DNA of 64,000 nucleotides from Clostridia bacterium. Lineage in GTDB: Bacteria > Bacillota > Clostridia > Christensenellales > CAG-917. The position numbers and the translations under genes are program-made. Of the stretch, positions 1 to 8,527 are shown in pieces. The first letter of the stretch is position 1. Every line of letters begins with the position of its first letter. The DNA is taken from the NCBI GenBank assembly GCA_017553325.1, contig JAFZMH010000009.1, positions 124,001 through 188,000 on the forward strand. The letters are read 5' to 3'. The notes under the pieces were generated by a model, which worked only from the letters and a program-made list of their open reading frames with translations, made no database searches and was not told the origin of the DNA.

Positions 1-672
1 GTCGCTGATTACGCGCGCGGGCGTGCGCTCGTCCGTGGCGTCATAGACCAGTTCTTTGCCCACGATTTTTTCAAGAGCGTCCTGAGAGAATAGGGGAGCG
101 CCTTGTTCCAAGGCGACTGCCTTCTTTGTAGACGGCTGTATCGTTGTTTCGGAGTTTGTTGCCGGTACTGGCGCGGTATTCTGTTTTTTCACGTCAAAAA
201 TCTCAACTTTGCGATTGACAGCGTCCTTTGGGATAGAGTGGCGGACGGTGCGCCGCTTCGTCTGTTTCAAGAGGAGAATATCGCCGAGTTTTTGAAAGGC
301 GGAGGAGTTGTAGGACGCGTTTTCCGCGCAAATTTTGCTCGTCTTTCCACCCGAAAACAGTTCGACGTATTCGACGCGTCCTTTATTCTCTCCCGTTTGC
401 GAATATATTTCTTTTCCGTCCAAGGCGATGAGCGTCGTCATATCCACGTCGCAGGCGTCCACGAGGGATAGAGTGGAGTCTATGACGATAGCGTCCGTTT
501 TGTTTAAGATTTTGCCGTACGGCAAAAGCATAAGTTTGTCATCGGGGGAAAGGGTGAGATAGATTGCCGTTTTGCCCGTTTCGTCAAAGAGTACGCTTTC
601 CACCCGTCCGATAATGCGCGCGTCGGCGATACTCAAAACGGGGAGCGTCAAAAAATCTGTCGTTTTATTCAT
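1..672 (-). CDS. PRC-barrel-like domain protein (3' end beyond window)
   Basis: An open frame runs without a stop from an ATG at 672 to the left edge (224 codons, incomplete). The start follows a good Shine-Dalgarno (AGAGGTGA). The N-terminal ~70 residues read as a PRC-barrel: a 'VLSIADARIIGRVESVLFD' opening, then 'KTAIYLTLSPDDKLMLLPYGKI', the usual beta-barrel pattern of RimM-like and YlmC/YmxH-like proteins. A second similar unit seems to follow ('GKEIYSQTGENKGRVEYVEL'), then a polar linker, and the last visible residues ('KIVGKELVYDATDERTPARV') may start a third. PRC-barrels mediate protein or RNA contacts; the exact role is unknown. It is transcribed away from the cwlD-like gene, with a 310-bp gap between. 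The family call rests on pattern only. Confidence 0.65.
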   Translation of the reverse strand, partial: MNKTTDFLTLPVLSIADARIIGRVESVLFDETGKTAIYLTLSPDDKLMLLPYGKILNKTDAIVIDSTLSLVDACDVDMTTLIALDGKEIYSQTGENKGRVEYVELFSGGKTSKICAENASYNSSAFQKLGDILLLKQTKRRTVRHSIPKDAVNRKVEIFDVKKQNTAPVPATNSETTIQPSTKKAVALEQGAPLFSQDALEKIVGKELVYDATDERTPARVISD

Positions 673-689
673 AATTTCACCTCTTGAAA

Positions 690-982
690 TGTATATGAAA
701 CACGAATCGTCAATATGTGCATAACGGACGTTTTGTACGGCAAAAAAAATAACTCTATTTAGATGTGCGGTTTTTGTCGAAGAGTGTCGAGAGCAAGTTT
801 TTTCCGTTCTCGATTTACGGTGGCGTGGCATAATTTTTTGCAATTTCAAAAAACGCGGTTCTAATATGGAATTTTTGGGGTTATCCACCGACTTGTCCAC
901 AAAATCACCCCAAAATGTGGACAACTTTGTGGAAAACCGTGAATTTTTATACTTTTTTGCATAAACTTAAAACTGAAACGAT
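690..982. other. Divergent intergenic region with DnaA-box-like cluster and Spo0A-box-like pair
   Basis: There is no gene here. Four 9-mers lie within 56 bp, each one base away from the DnaA box TTATCCACA: TTATCCACC (881-889), TTGTCCACA (893-901), the inverse of TTGTCCACA (916-924) and the inverse of TTTTCCACA (928-936). About 90 bp upstream, TGTCGAA (775-781) and TGTCGAG (785-791) repeat with a 10-bp period, the spacing of tandem Spo0A boxes. The stretch 690-860 is AT-rich. Gene direction switches here: minus to the left, mostly plus to the right. This could be a replication origin or only a regulatory region; no dnaA or dnaN gene is visible in the window. Confidence 0.4.
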
Positions 983-1702
983 ATGCGGTTTTTTGTTGTG
1001 AAAAATGCAAAACTCGCCACTTTCTCGGCGATTGTGCTTGCGGTTCTCGTCGCGACTTTTGCGCTCTGTTCGCCTATGATAGTTTACGCCGCGCGGACGA
1101 CGAGCGAAGTCCCCACGATAGTTATCGACGCGGGGCACGGAGGAGTTGACGCAGGCGTCGTGGGCAAGACGACGGGGATGAGGGAGAGCGACCTCAATTT
1201 GCAGATAGCTTTGCTCCTCGGCGACGTCTTGAAAGGCGCGGGCTATTTCGTGGTGTACACGAGGACGAACGACACCTCTTTGACGCTTGTCAAGAGCGAC
1301 ACGAGAAAGCGTACGGATATGTTCTCGCGGGCAAAGATTATCAATTCCGCAAAGGCGGACGTCGTAGTCAGCGTGCACATGAACTACTTTCCGTCCTCGT
1401 CGCGTCGCGGAGCACAGGTGTTTTTCGACAGAAACGACGACGCTTCCTTCCGGCTTGCAACCGCCGTGCAAAACTCTCTCAACGAGATAAACCTTGAGAA
1501 TATGGGCAGAGAGTTTTCTCCGCTTACGGCTGAAAAATACATTTTGTCCTGTTCGCAAGCGGCGTCTGTAATCGTCGAGTGCGGTTTTTTGAGCAACCCC
1601 GCCGACGAAAGACTTCTTGAAACTCCCGAGTATAAGGCTCTCCTCGCCGAAAAGATAGCCGAGGGCGTGAAAGACTTTTTGAAAGGCGAAACTGCCGGAT
1701 AA
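983..1702 (+). CDS. cwlD: N-acetylmuramoyl-L-alanine amidase, CwlD-like (Amidase_3)
   Basis: This predicted zinc amidase cleaves the bond between N-acetylmuramic acid and L-alanine in peptidoglycan. A signal/anchor segment lies at ~10-36. The catalytic domain follows: 'VIDAGHGG' with zinc ligand His52, 'GMRESD' with Glu68, 'SVHMN' with His132, and 'IVECGFLSN' with the catalytic Glu near residue 198. At 239 aa it matches CwlD (about 237 aa), the enzyme that makes muramic-delta-lactam in the spore cortex, and it lacks added SH3 or LysM domains. Other Amidase_3 enzymes share these motifs, so a vegetative role is possible. No clear Shine-Dalgarno precedes the ATG. Confidence 0.82.
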   Translation: MRFFVVKNAKLATFSAIVLAVLVATFALCSPMIVYAARTTSEVPTIVIDAGHGGVDAGVVGKTTGMRESDLNLQIALLLGDVLKGAGYFVVYTRTNDTSLTLVKSDTRKRTDMFSRAKIINSAKADVVVSVHMNYFPSSSRRGAQVFFDRNDDASFRLATAVQNSLNEINLENMGREFSPLTAEKYILSCSQAASVIVECGFLSNPADERLLETPEYKALLAEKIAEGVKDFLKGETAG

Positions 1703-1823
1703 GAACATAACAAAACTTTTAAAACCGCTCGATAATAAAAGAAAATATTCAAAACCTTTCAATTTGGATGAGACGCAACAAAGTATGCCGACGTCGCAGG
1801 TCGCAAAATTGTGCGGTTTTCTA

Positions 1824-1852
1824 TTGATTTATAAATATTTTTAGATTATAAT
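1824..1852 (+). promoter_or_regulatory. Sigma-A-type promoter of the 1862 gene
   Basis: TTGATT (1824-1829), a 17-bp spacer and TATAAT (1847-1852). The ATG at 1862 lies only 9 nt after the -10 box, so the mRNA should have almost no leader. Confidence 0.7.
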
Positions 1853-1861
1853 AAACATATT

Positions 1862-2278
1862 ATGACAAACGCATTTGCATACCCTTGTCAAAAGGTACTC
1901 AACAAACACAAAGACGACCCTGAGATTGCTGCAATCATCAAGGATATCGAAAACGCGAAGCAAGGCGTCATGACTTTTTCGAAGGAAGTCAAAAAGTATA
2001 TGCTTCAATTTATTCACGCGCGCTACGACGACAACGAGGAGGTCAACGCGCTCATCGACATCTTGAAACAGTGGAGCAAGTACGAGTCGTTCAGCCAGTT
2101 CGAGATATTCCAACTTCAGGACGAATGCTATTTCTGGTACGATTTTTTGCATGCGTACGGGGCGTGGAAACTCATCGGCAAAACCTATGGTTTTGAAAGT
2201 GAAGACGCGGCGCTCACTATGCTCGTTCGTCTCGTCAAACTGGACGACAGCGTGTTCAGGGAATATCCGAACCTTTGA
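1862..2278 (+). CDS. Conserved-looking hypothetical protein upstream of radC
   Basis: This 138-aa soluble protein of unknown function has no signal peptide or membrane segment. It looks all-helical: a charged N-terminal half ('IAAIIKDIENAKQGV', 'KEVKKYMLQFI') and an aromatic-rich middle ('FEIFQLQDECYFWYDFLHAYGAWKLIG'-like composition, ~95-120). I recognise no family motif. It is the first gene of a probable operon: radC starts 3 bp after its stop and overlaps gltX. There is no Shine-Dalgarno; the -10 box ends 9 nt before the ATG, so the transcript is probably leaderless. Confidence 0.75.
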   Translation: MTNAFAYPCQKVLNKHKDDPEIAAIIKDIENAKQGVMTFSKEVKKYMLQFIHARYDDNEEVNALIDILKQWSKYESFSQFEIFQLQDECYFWYDFLHAYGAWKLIGKTYGFESEDAALTMLVRLVKLDDSVFREYPNL

Positions 2279-2281
2279 TTT

Positions 2282-3028
2282 ATGGCAAACCAGATAAGCC
2301 ACGACGGGCATAGAGACAGGATGCGCGAGCGCATTCTCAAAAACGGGATTTCATCGCTTCAAGATCACGAGATTTTGGAGTATTTGCTCTTTGCTTTTAT
2401 TCCGCGCAAAAATACGAACGACATAGCGCACGCGCTCATCAAGAAGTTCGGCTCGATCTCCGGCGTCTTGAACGCGGACGTTGCCGTGCTTGCGGAGGTG
2501 GATGGAATGACCAAGAACGCCGCCGTATTTTTGGCGTCTCTTCCCGAGGTCTTGCGCGTCTATTTGAAGGACGTAGACAGGGCGAAAGTAAGTTTGAGCG
2601 GACGCGGCATAGTGCGTGAATTCTTGGGTGCGGAACTCTACGGTCTTCCCTACGAACAGGTTGTGGCCGTTGCGCTTGACAGCAAGGACCAACTCATTGC
2701 CTGCGAAAAACTTGCGAGCGGAGACGGCTCGGGCGTCAAAATCGGAGTGAGAGACATAGTCAATTTCGCGCTCAAGCACAAGGCGACTTCAATCGCCATT
2801 GCGCACAATCATCCAAGCGGAAAGTTGAACCCGTCGCAAGCCGACGTCGACCTTACGACCGAGGCGTACGTCACCCTCAAAAATATAGACGTGACCTTGC
2901 AAGACCACTTTATTTTCTCGGGGTCCAACTTCTTTTCTTTCATGGATAGCGGGAGAATGAGCAAGATTGCAAGCGTACAACAAACGATAACCAAATCTTT
3001 GAAAGAAGGTATAATGATTTATGACTGA
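2282..3028 (+). CDS. radC: RadC family JAB/MPN-domain protein
   Basis: RadC-like protein of 248 aa. The N-terminal ~100 residues form a helix-hairpin-helix type UPF0758 domain ('GHRDRMRERIL', 'KFGSISGVLNADVAVLAEV'). The C-terminal JAB1/MPN metallo-domain carries the JAMM motif 'AHNHPSGKLNPSQADVDLT' (~175-195), with the two zinc His and the Asp. The historical link to DNA repair is weak and the biochemical role of RadC proteins is not settled. It starts 3 bp after the upstream stop, and its last 8 bp overlap gltX, so translation is probably coupled. Confidence 0.93.
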   Translation: MANQISHDGHRDRMRERILKNGISSLQDHEILEYLLFAFIPRKNTNDIAHALIKKFGSISGVLNADVAVLAEVDGMTKNAAVFLASLPEVLRVYLKDVDRAKVSLSGRGIVREFLGAELYGLPYEQVVAVALDSKDQLIACEKLASGDGSGVKIGVRDIVNFALKHKATSIAIAHNHPSGKLNPSQADVDLTTEAYVTLKNIDVTLQDHFIFSGSNFFSFMDSGRMSKIASVQQTITKSLKEGIMIYD

Positions 3029-4460
3029 AGTTAGAACGAGATTTGCACCGTCACCGACGGGTTTTATGCATATCGGCAATTTGCGCACGGGGCTTTACGC
3101 CTATCTTTTTGCGCGCAAACACAATGGAACGTTCATTCTCCGCATTGAGGACACCGACCAAGAACGCAAGGTTGAAGGAGCGGAGGAGATGGTGTACCGC
3201 ACGCTTGAAACGGCGGGCATAACTTACGACGAAGGTCCCGACAAGGACGGAGGCTACGGCCCATACGTTCAAACACAGCGCATGAATCTCTACAAGGAAT
3301 ACGCCGAAAAACTCGTCGAACTCGGCGGAGCATACTATTGCTTCTGCGACAAGGAACGCTTAGAAAGCCTAGCGGACGAGAACGGCGTGCACACCTACGA
3401 CAAGCATTGCAGAAATCTCTCCAAAGAGGAAGTTGCGAAAAGACTTGCAAACGGCGAGCCGTACGTCATTCGTCAAAAAGTGCCCGAAAACACAGTGAGT
3501 TCCTATACGGACATGGTGTTCGGCGAAATCTCCGTCGACACGGCGGACATAGAGGACGGCGTACTCTTGAAGAGCGACGGGCTTCCCACCTACAACTTCG
3601 CAAACGTGGTGGACGATCACCTTATGGCAATCTCGCACGTCATTCGCGGGACTGAATATCTGAGTTCCACTCCAAAATACAACCTCATCTACGACGCGTT
3701 CGGCTGGGAAAGACCAAAGTATATGCACCTTCCGCCGATAATGAAGGACGCGACGAGAAAACTCTCCAAGCGTTTCGGCGACGCGAACTTCGAGGACTTT
3801 ATCGCAAAGGGGTATTTGCCGGAAGCCGTCGTTAACTATATCGCGCTTCTCGGCTGGTGTCCAAAGGACAACCGCGAAAAGATGACTATGGATGAGATGA
3901 TTGAGGCGTTCGATACGGACGGCATCTCGCACAGCAGTTCCATATTCGACGAGGCGAAGATGCGTTGGCTCAACGGGGAGTATTTGAAGGCTATGACGCC
4001 GGATGAGTTCTTGAAGGTTGCAAAGCCGTGGATAGAAAAGGGGCTCAACGGACAAGACTTCGACCTCGCGGAGATTGCAAATCTCATGCAGACGAGAGTC
4101 GACGTGCTTGGCGATATTCCCGAAAAGATTGCGTTTTTGAACGAGTTTGGCGACTACGATTTGAATATGTACGTTCATCAAAAGATGAAGGTCGATTTGG
4201 ACGTCGCAAAACGCGCGGTCAAGGTTGCAATCGACGCGCTCGAAGACTTCGACGACTGGGCGGACGAGGCAATCAAGGAGCGCATAAAACTCGCGGCGGA
4301 AGAAGCGGGTATGAAGGGCGGACAGGTTATGTTCAGTATGCGCGTCGCGCTCTCCGGCGCACCCGTCACTCCGGGCGGAGCAATCGAGCTCGCAAAAGTG
4401 CTCGGCAAAGAGGAATCTTTGAGAAGAATGAGATATTCTCTTGAGCTTCTCACAAAATAA
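3021..4460 (+). CDS. gltX: Glutamate-tRNA ligase
   Basis: Class I aminoacyl-tRNA synthetase that charges tRNA-Glu, 479 aa, normal length. The HIGH-type motif is 'MHIGN' at residues 16-20 within 'FAPSPTGFMHIGNLRTGLY', and the KMSKS-type motif is 'RKLSKR' near 246-251. The C-terminal helical anticodon-binding domain is complete. The ATG lies inside the end of radC (8-bp overlap). The window also has a GlnRS gene (20093-21715), so this GluRS may be discriminating and need not charge tRNA-Gln. No T-box leader is visible upstream. Confidence 0.96.
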   Translation: MTEVRTRFAPSPTGFMHIGNLRTGLYAYLFARKHNGTFILRIEDTDQERKVEGAEEMVYRTLETAGITYDEGPDKDGGYGPYVQTQRMNLYKEYAEKLVELGGAYYCFCDKERLESLADENGVHTYDKHCRNLSKEEVAKRLANGEPYVIRQKVPENTVSSYTDMVFGEISVDTADIEDGVLLKSDGLPTYNFANVVDDHLMAISHVIRGTEYLSSTPKYNLIYDAFGWERPKYMHLPPIMKDATRKLSKRFGDANFEDFIAKGYLPEAVVNYIALLGWCPKDNREKMTMDEMIEAFDTDGISHSSSIFDEAKMRWLNGEYLKAMTPDEFLKVAKPWIEKGLNGQDFDLAEIANLMQTRVDVLGDIPEKIAFLNEFGDYDLNMYVHQKMKVDLDVAKRAVKVAIDALEDFDDWADEAIKERIKLAAEEAGMKGGQVMFSMRVALSGAPVTPGGAIELAKVLGKEESLRRMRYSLELLTK

Positions 4461-4493
4461 GTTTAAAACGTACGGAAAGACAGAGGAGAAACT

Positions 4494-6452
4494 ATGACCA
4501 AGAAGGCGAAAAATCTCAGCATAGTTTTGGTCGCGATAATAGTCGCGGCGGTTTTCGCCTTGCCTTTCTGCCAAGCGGACGTTGCGTACGCGCAGAGCTT
4601 CGGCGGCGTCGAGTACAACACGCTATGGTACTATGACGAGTTGAATCTCGACCTTGCAAAGCAAGTTATTGCGGGTTGGGATTTATCGAAGGTCAAAGAG
4701 CCTATCGTTATCGCCTGCATAGACACGGGCATAAACACTGCGCACGAACTCTTCGACGGAGTTATCGCAACCGACAAGGACGGCGGGAACGGATACAACG
4801 TCGCCAAAAACTCTACCAATATTGCGGACGAACTCGATTATCACGGTACGAGGGTAGCGGGCGTTATGGCAATGCTTATCAAGGAACTCGGGCTTCAAGA
4901 CTATATCAAGATTTATCCAATCAAAACGAACGAGGTCAAAAACGTCGACGGCAAACAGCGCGCGACTTTCTCGAGCGCAAACGTCACGAAGGCGATAGAC
5001 CTTGCGGTAGGCGACAAGGTCAAGGCGTCCGTAATCAATATGTCTTTCGCGTCAAGCGGCGAGGACTGGAACACGACGGAGTCTTTGCAAACCGCATATC
5101 AAAACGCGGTCAAGACGACGGTTTTGGTCGCCGCAAGCGGAAACGGTGACGGCAGAAACGTCACGACGGGTATAGACAGCGCAAGAACTCCGTTCTATCC
5201 TGCCGCAAGCGAATACGTGCTCGGCGTTATGGGCTACAATGATGAAGACAAGATATATTCGTCTTCAAATTACGGCGATAAATACGATATTGCGGTGCCC
5301 GAACGCGAAATTCGTACCGCAGGCAATTCGAACCCGAATTATACGACCTTCAACGGCACGAGCGCGGGCGCGCCTTTCGTCTCCGTGGCGGCGGCACTTC
5401 TCAAACTCCGCTATATCGTGGAAGGCAAATTCTCCGTGGCGAACGGGGTGCAAAACCCGACGGGACTCGGTTTTTCGTCGATGCTCTCGATATTGAACTC
5501 AAAGCAGGTGACCAAGGGCGACGACAAGTTCGGGACTCTTGATATAGGGCTTGTGCTCACGCAGGACTTTGGCGAGGCGGGCAATTATCATTCGCCGACG
5601 GCAATAGTCGTGACGCACGACGGAGAGTACGGCACGGGCACATACGAACATACGATTTTCCAATACGCGGACGCTATCTCCAACGTGACTTTCACCGCCA
5701 AGGTATATCCGCTCGCAAAGACCAACCCTGCGCTCGACGAGACGATCGAGTGGTATATAAAGGACGTGTCGAACGCGGTTGAGCCCGAGAACGAGAATTC
5801 GGACGATGAGCAGGCTGCTCAAAAGACGGAAGAGGAGATAATTCAAGAGACCTACGGCAAACTTTCCGGCAACGGTACGACGTTTACGTTCACCGCTCCG
5901 CACGGCGGAGACTTTGAAATAAGAGCGCTATTGCGCTACGGAAACAAGTATTTGAACGCGATGTACTCCGTGCACGTCGAATATCTCCCGTACTATCCGG
6001 GAGAGGTGCGCGTCACTTTGGACGGCGACCAAGCGGACGGAGTGGACGACGCTCCCGCGTCTTGCGAAATATACGCCAATAAGACGGTTTTGCTTGGACT
6101 CACGGGCATTGAATACGTCGACCAAACCGTTCAAATCAAGTGGTACGTAAACGGCGAAGAGGTCAAGGTGAACGGAGAGACTTATTCGGGTACGACCTTC
6201 AATTTCGCGCCGAAGAAGGCGGGGACGTACGTCATATCCGCAAAATACGGTGACCGCGCGGTGATAAAGGGCGAATACACTTTTACCGTGACCGCAAAAT
6301 CGGTTATGACCAACCCGACGAATATCGCGCTCGTCGCAGTGGCGGGAGCAATGGTTTTGGGCGGTGCGACGGCAGCAGTATTGCTGATGCTCAAAAAGAA
6401 AAAGGCGGTTCCCGTCGAGCAACCTCAAGAGGCGAACAGCGAGGAAGAATGA
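4494..6452 (+). CDS. Membrane-anchored subtilisin-family (S8) serine protease
   Basis: Secreted protease of 652 aa anchored by its C-terminus. A signal peptide (~1-34) ends near 'ADVAYAQ'. The triad is visible: Asp in 'IACIDTGINT' (~77), His in 'DYHGTRVAGVMA' (~118) and Ser in 'FNGTSAGAPFVS' (~289, variant of GTSMAAP). No pro-domain of usual size is seen. Beyond ~370 come two Ig-like beta-rich segments ('YPLAKTNPALDETIEWYI', 'IKWYVNGEEVKVNGETYSG'), then a TM helix (~612-636) and a Lys-rich cytoplasmic tail. A good Shine-Dalgarno (GAGGAG) precedes the ATG. The gene has its own terminator. The substrate is unknown. Confidence 0.92.
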   Translation: MTKKAKNLSIVLVAIIVAAVFALPFCQADVAYAQSFGGVEYNTLWYYDELNLDLAKQVIAGWDLSKVKEPIVIACIDTGINTAHELFDGVIATDKDGGNGYNVAKNSTNIADELDYHGTRVAGVMAMLIKELGLQDYIKIYPIKTNEVKNVDGKQRATFSSANVTKAIDLAVGDKVKASVINMSFASSGEDWNTTESLQTAYQNAVKTTVLVAASGNGDGRNVTTGIDSARTPFYPAASEYVLGVMGYNDEDKIYSSSNYGDKYDIAVPEREIRTAGNSNPNYTTFNGTSAGAPFVSVAAALLKLRYIVEGKFSVANGVQNPTGLGFSSMLSILNSKQVTKGDDKFGTLDIGLVLTQDFGEAGNYHSPTAIVVTHDGEYGTGTYEHTIFQYADAISNVTFTAKVYPLAKTNPALDETIEWYIKDVSNAVEPENENSDDEQAAQKTEEEIIQETYGKLSGNGTTFTFTAPHGGDFEIRALLRYGNKYLNAMYSVHVEYLPYYPGEVRVTLDGDQADGVDDAPASCEIYANKTVLLGLTGIEYVDQTVQIKWYVNGEEVKVNGETYSGTTFNFAPKKAGTYVISAKYGDRAVIKGEYTFTVTAKSVMTNPTNIALVAVAGAMVLGGATAAVLLMLKKKKAVPVEQPQEANSEEE

Positions 6453-6471
6453 ATAAAGTTATGATAAAAAC

Positions 6472-6499
6472 GGTCGGGTTGTGCCCGACCTTTTATTTT
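6472..6499. terminator. Bidirectional rho-independent terminator
   Basis: A GGTCGGG/CCCGACC stem with a 5-nt loop, followed by TTTTATTTT on the plus strand and GTTTTTATC on the minus strand. It separates the convergent subtilase and veg genes. Confidence 0.85.
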
Positions 6500-6732
6500 G
6501 CGGATGGTTTTAAAAAAATGACGTTGCCCGTCAATACGTCGGCGTAGGAAAACGTTTTTGTCGTTTCGTCCTCAAAGGTTATCGTGAATATGGCGGGGAA
6601 GAGTGCGCTCACGTAGCCTGAAACGGTTTCAGTCTTTCCGCGCGCGCTTCTTATTTTTATGTTCGCGGGGACTTTGAGCAGACGTTTAACCTTTTCTTTT
6701 GCGACGTTTATATCTTGACCGATTTCTCGCAT
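6493..6732 (-). CDS. veg: Veg family protein
   Basis: Small cytoplasmic protein of 79 aa from the chosen ATG, close to the 86-aa Bacillus Veg. The family core is visible: 'KIRSARGKTETVSGYV', 'FPAIFTITFEDE' and the diagnostic 'FSYADVLTGNV' (Veg has 'YSYADILTETV'). In Bacillus subtilis Veg stimulates biofilm genes by antagonising SinR. The frame stays open to 6819, but the extra 29 residues do not look like Veg and no Shine-Dalgarno fits the upstream ATG. None fits 6732 either; an AATAAT lies 6 nt before it, as in the leaderless genes of this window. It diverges from the SipL-like gene. Confidence 0.82.
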   Translation of the reverse strand: MREIGQDINVAKEKVKRLLKVPANIKIRSARGKTETVSGYVSALFPAIFTITFEDETTKTFSYADVLTGNVIFLKPSAK

Positions 6733-6845
6733 ATCAAGATTATTGCCAAAATTCCTGGTTTTAGGCGAGAAAAAACGTCGAATTTTTTGTCCCGCGCATA
6801 AGTTGACGCTCAGCCTCATATCGTTTTTTAGAAACGGAGGCAGTT

Positions 6846-8333
6846 ATGTTTGATTTTGAAAAATTCAGTTCGGCAAGATTTTACGTTGCGGAGACGGTTG
6901 AAAAGGTTATCGAATTCTCTCCGCAGGGTATAGACGTAGAGAATATTTCCAAAGTGTTGTCCCTGTCCGTGGATGCAAAGTGCGAGAGCGCGGACCCATA
7001 TTCCGGCTATGCGGAGATTGCGGGACGCGCAAATTTCCGTCTCATCTATCTCGACAAAGAGAACGTTGCGAAGGGGGTGGACTACAACGCGGATTTCACC
7101 GCGCGTGTGGACGGCGACTTTGAGGAGGGAGACAATTTGGTCTGCGACATTCACGTCGCGGAAGCGGAGGTCGGAGCAAAGGACAGCCTTACGCTCACCG
7201 CCGCACTCGAAATATGCGTCAAGCGCACGAGAAGCGAAGAACTCGAACTCTTGACCACCGCCGAAGATTGCTACGTCTCAAAGAGAGAGGCGACTATCCC
7301 TGCGTTTATCGCACAAAAAGTTGCGACGAGCGAGTTTTCCGACGAGCAGAACGTGGGCGGAGAGATTGACGGAGTGCTCTCGATAAACGCAAGCGTTGCG
7401 GTCACGGAAGCGACTGCGACGGAGGGCGGAGCGAGCTTGAAGAGCACGGTTTTCGCCGTGGTCGCCTACGTAAAAGACGGCGGTATTGCGTCGCAAAATT
7501 TTGAAATTCCGCTTGAAGACGAGATAAGTTTGGAGGGCGCGACAGAGGAAGACGCAATCAAAGTTCAAGCGGGCATAAAGAACGCGAAAGTCATACTTCA
7601 AGGCGTCACGGGAGACAACGTTTTGAGAATAGAGGGCGAAGTTGTCTACAAGATTCAGGCGTATAGATGCTCGAAAACCGAGATTATAGACGACGTTTTT
7701 ATGTTGTCGAACGAACTTTTGCTCGAAAGAGCGAACAGACGGATGAATTGCTATCTCGGGAGCGTCTATCAGTCGGAAGCGGTGAGCGGCATCGCGCTTC
7801 TTGGGGACAATCGTCCCGCGGCGGAGAGCGTCGTGGCGTTGCCTTACGCAAGGTGCTACGTCGCAAAGACTTACGTCTCGGAGGATGGCGAAATTACCGC
7901 GGAGGGAGTCGTCAACACGGACGTCATATATACGGACGAAAACGGCTATAATTCCGTCCGCACGGAAATTCCGTTCTCCATTTCGCTCGGCAGAGCGGAG
8001 GAGGGAGTGGAATATTCGGCGGATTGCACGGTGACCGGCATAAACGCAAAACTGAGGCGTGAACGGGAATTCGAAATCGACGTCAACCTCGCCGTTGCGC
8101 TTGCAAAGTATCAGGAGAAGGAATGCGAATATATCTCTTCGGTGGAACTCGGCGAAGAGAGACAAAAGAACACTTCCGCGTTGTCAATGTATATCGCGGG
8201 AGAGGGGGAAGAGATGCTCGACGTCTGCAAGGCGCTCTACGCCATGCCTGATGAAATTCTTGCCCAAAACCCCGACCTCGTTTTTCCGATGAAAGAGGGC
8301 GAAGAAGTGGTGTATTTCAGAAATCTCAAATGA
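6846..8333 (+). CDS. DUF3794 (SPOCS) protein with C-terminal LysM-like motif, SipL-like
   Basis: Soluble 495-aa protein built from DUF3794/SPOCS-type beta-rich units of about 110-130 residues, seen as recurring 'YSGYAEIAGRANFRLIYLD' / 'VLRIEGEVVYKIQAY' / 'ITAEGVVNTDVIYTDENG' segments. It ends in a degenerate LysM ('LDVCKALYAMPDEILAQNP', ~452-490). This matches SipL of Clostridioides difficile (three SPOCS domains plus LysM, about 515 aa), which binds SpoIVA and helps encase the forespore. The neighbouring veg gene is a usual companion of DUF3794 genes in Clostridia. Shine-Dalgarno GGAGG. A terminator follows. The exact orthologue is not proven; other DUF3794 proteins exist. Confidence 0.78.
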   Translation: MFDFEKFSSARFYVAETVEKVIEFSPQGIDVENISKVLSLSVDAKCESADPYSGYAEIAGRANFRLIYLDKENVAKGVDYNADFTARVDGDFEEGDNLVCDIHVAEAEVGAKDSLTLTAALEICVKRTRSEELELLTTAEDCYVSKREATIPAFIAQKVATSEFSDEQNVGGEIDGVLSINASVAVTEATATEGGASLKSTVFAVVAYVKDGGIASQNFEIPLEDEISLEGATEEDAIKVQAGIKNAKVILQGVTGDNVLRIEGEVVYKIQAYRCSKTEIIDDVFMLSNELLLERANRRMNCYLGSVYQSEAVSGIALLGDNRPAAESVVALPYARCYVAKTYVSEDGEITAEGVVNTDVIYTDENGYNSVRTEIPFSISLGRAEEGVEYSADCTVTGINAKLRREREFEIDVNLAVALAKYQEKECEYISSVELGEERQKNTSALSMYIAGEGEEMLDVCKALYAMPDEILAQNPDLVFPMKEGEEVVYFRNLK

Positions 8334-8370
8334 ACATAACTTGCAAAGAGGCTCTTTGGCACAAAGAGGA

Positions 8371-8397
8371 CGCGCGGCTTCGCGCGCCCTTTTTGTT
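8371..8397 (+). terminator. Rho-independent terminator after the SipL-like gene
   Basis: Six-bp CGCGCG/CGCGCG stem with loop GCTT, followed by CCCTTTTTGTTT. Confidence 0.75.
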
Positions 8398-8491
8398 TGC
8401 ACAGATGTATAAAAAACTTGCCGTTTGTATTGCCAAATAGTCGTGGTTTTGGGGTTCGCAACACAATATCGGCAGGTTTTACAAATTCCAT

Positions 8492-8520
8492 TTGTAAACG
8501 GGCGAGATATGTGTTAAAAT
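8492..8520 (+). promoter_or_regulatory. Extended -10 promoter of the ECF sigma gene
   Basis: TTGTAA (8492-8497), a 17-bp spacer ending in TGTGT, and TAAAAT (8515-8520). Only 7 nt separate the -10 box from the ATG at 8528, so transcription should start at or next to the start codon. Confidence 0.65.
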
Positions 8521-8527
8521 ATAATGT

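Noticed and set aside
1703..1861. Terminator after the cwlD-like gene
   Set aside because: A CGCA/TGCG hairpin before GGTTTTC is too short and weak to call.
3369..4574. 401-codon minus-strand frame opposite gltX
   Set aside because: Shadow of gltX; the sense protein has all synthetase motifs and this one has none.
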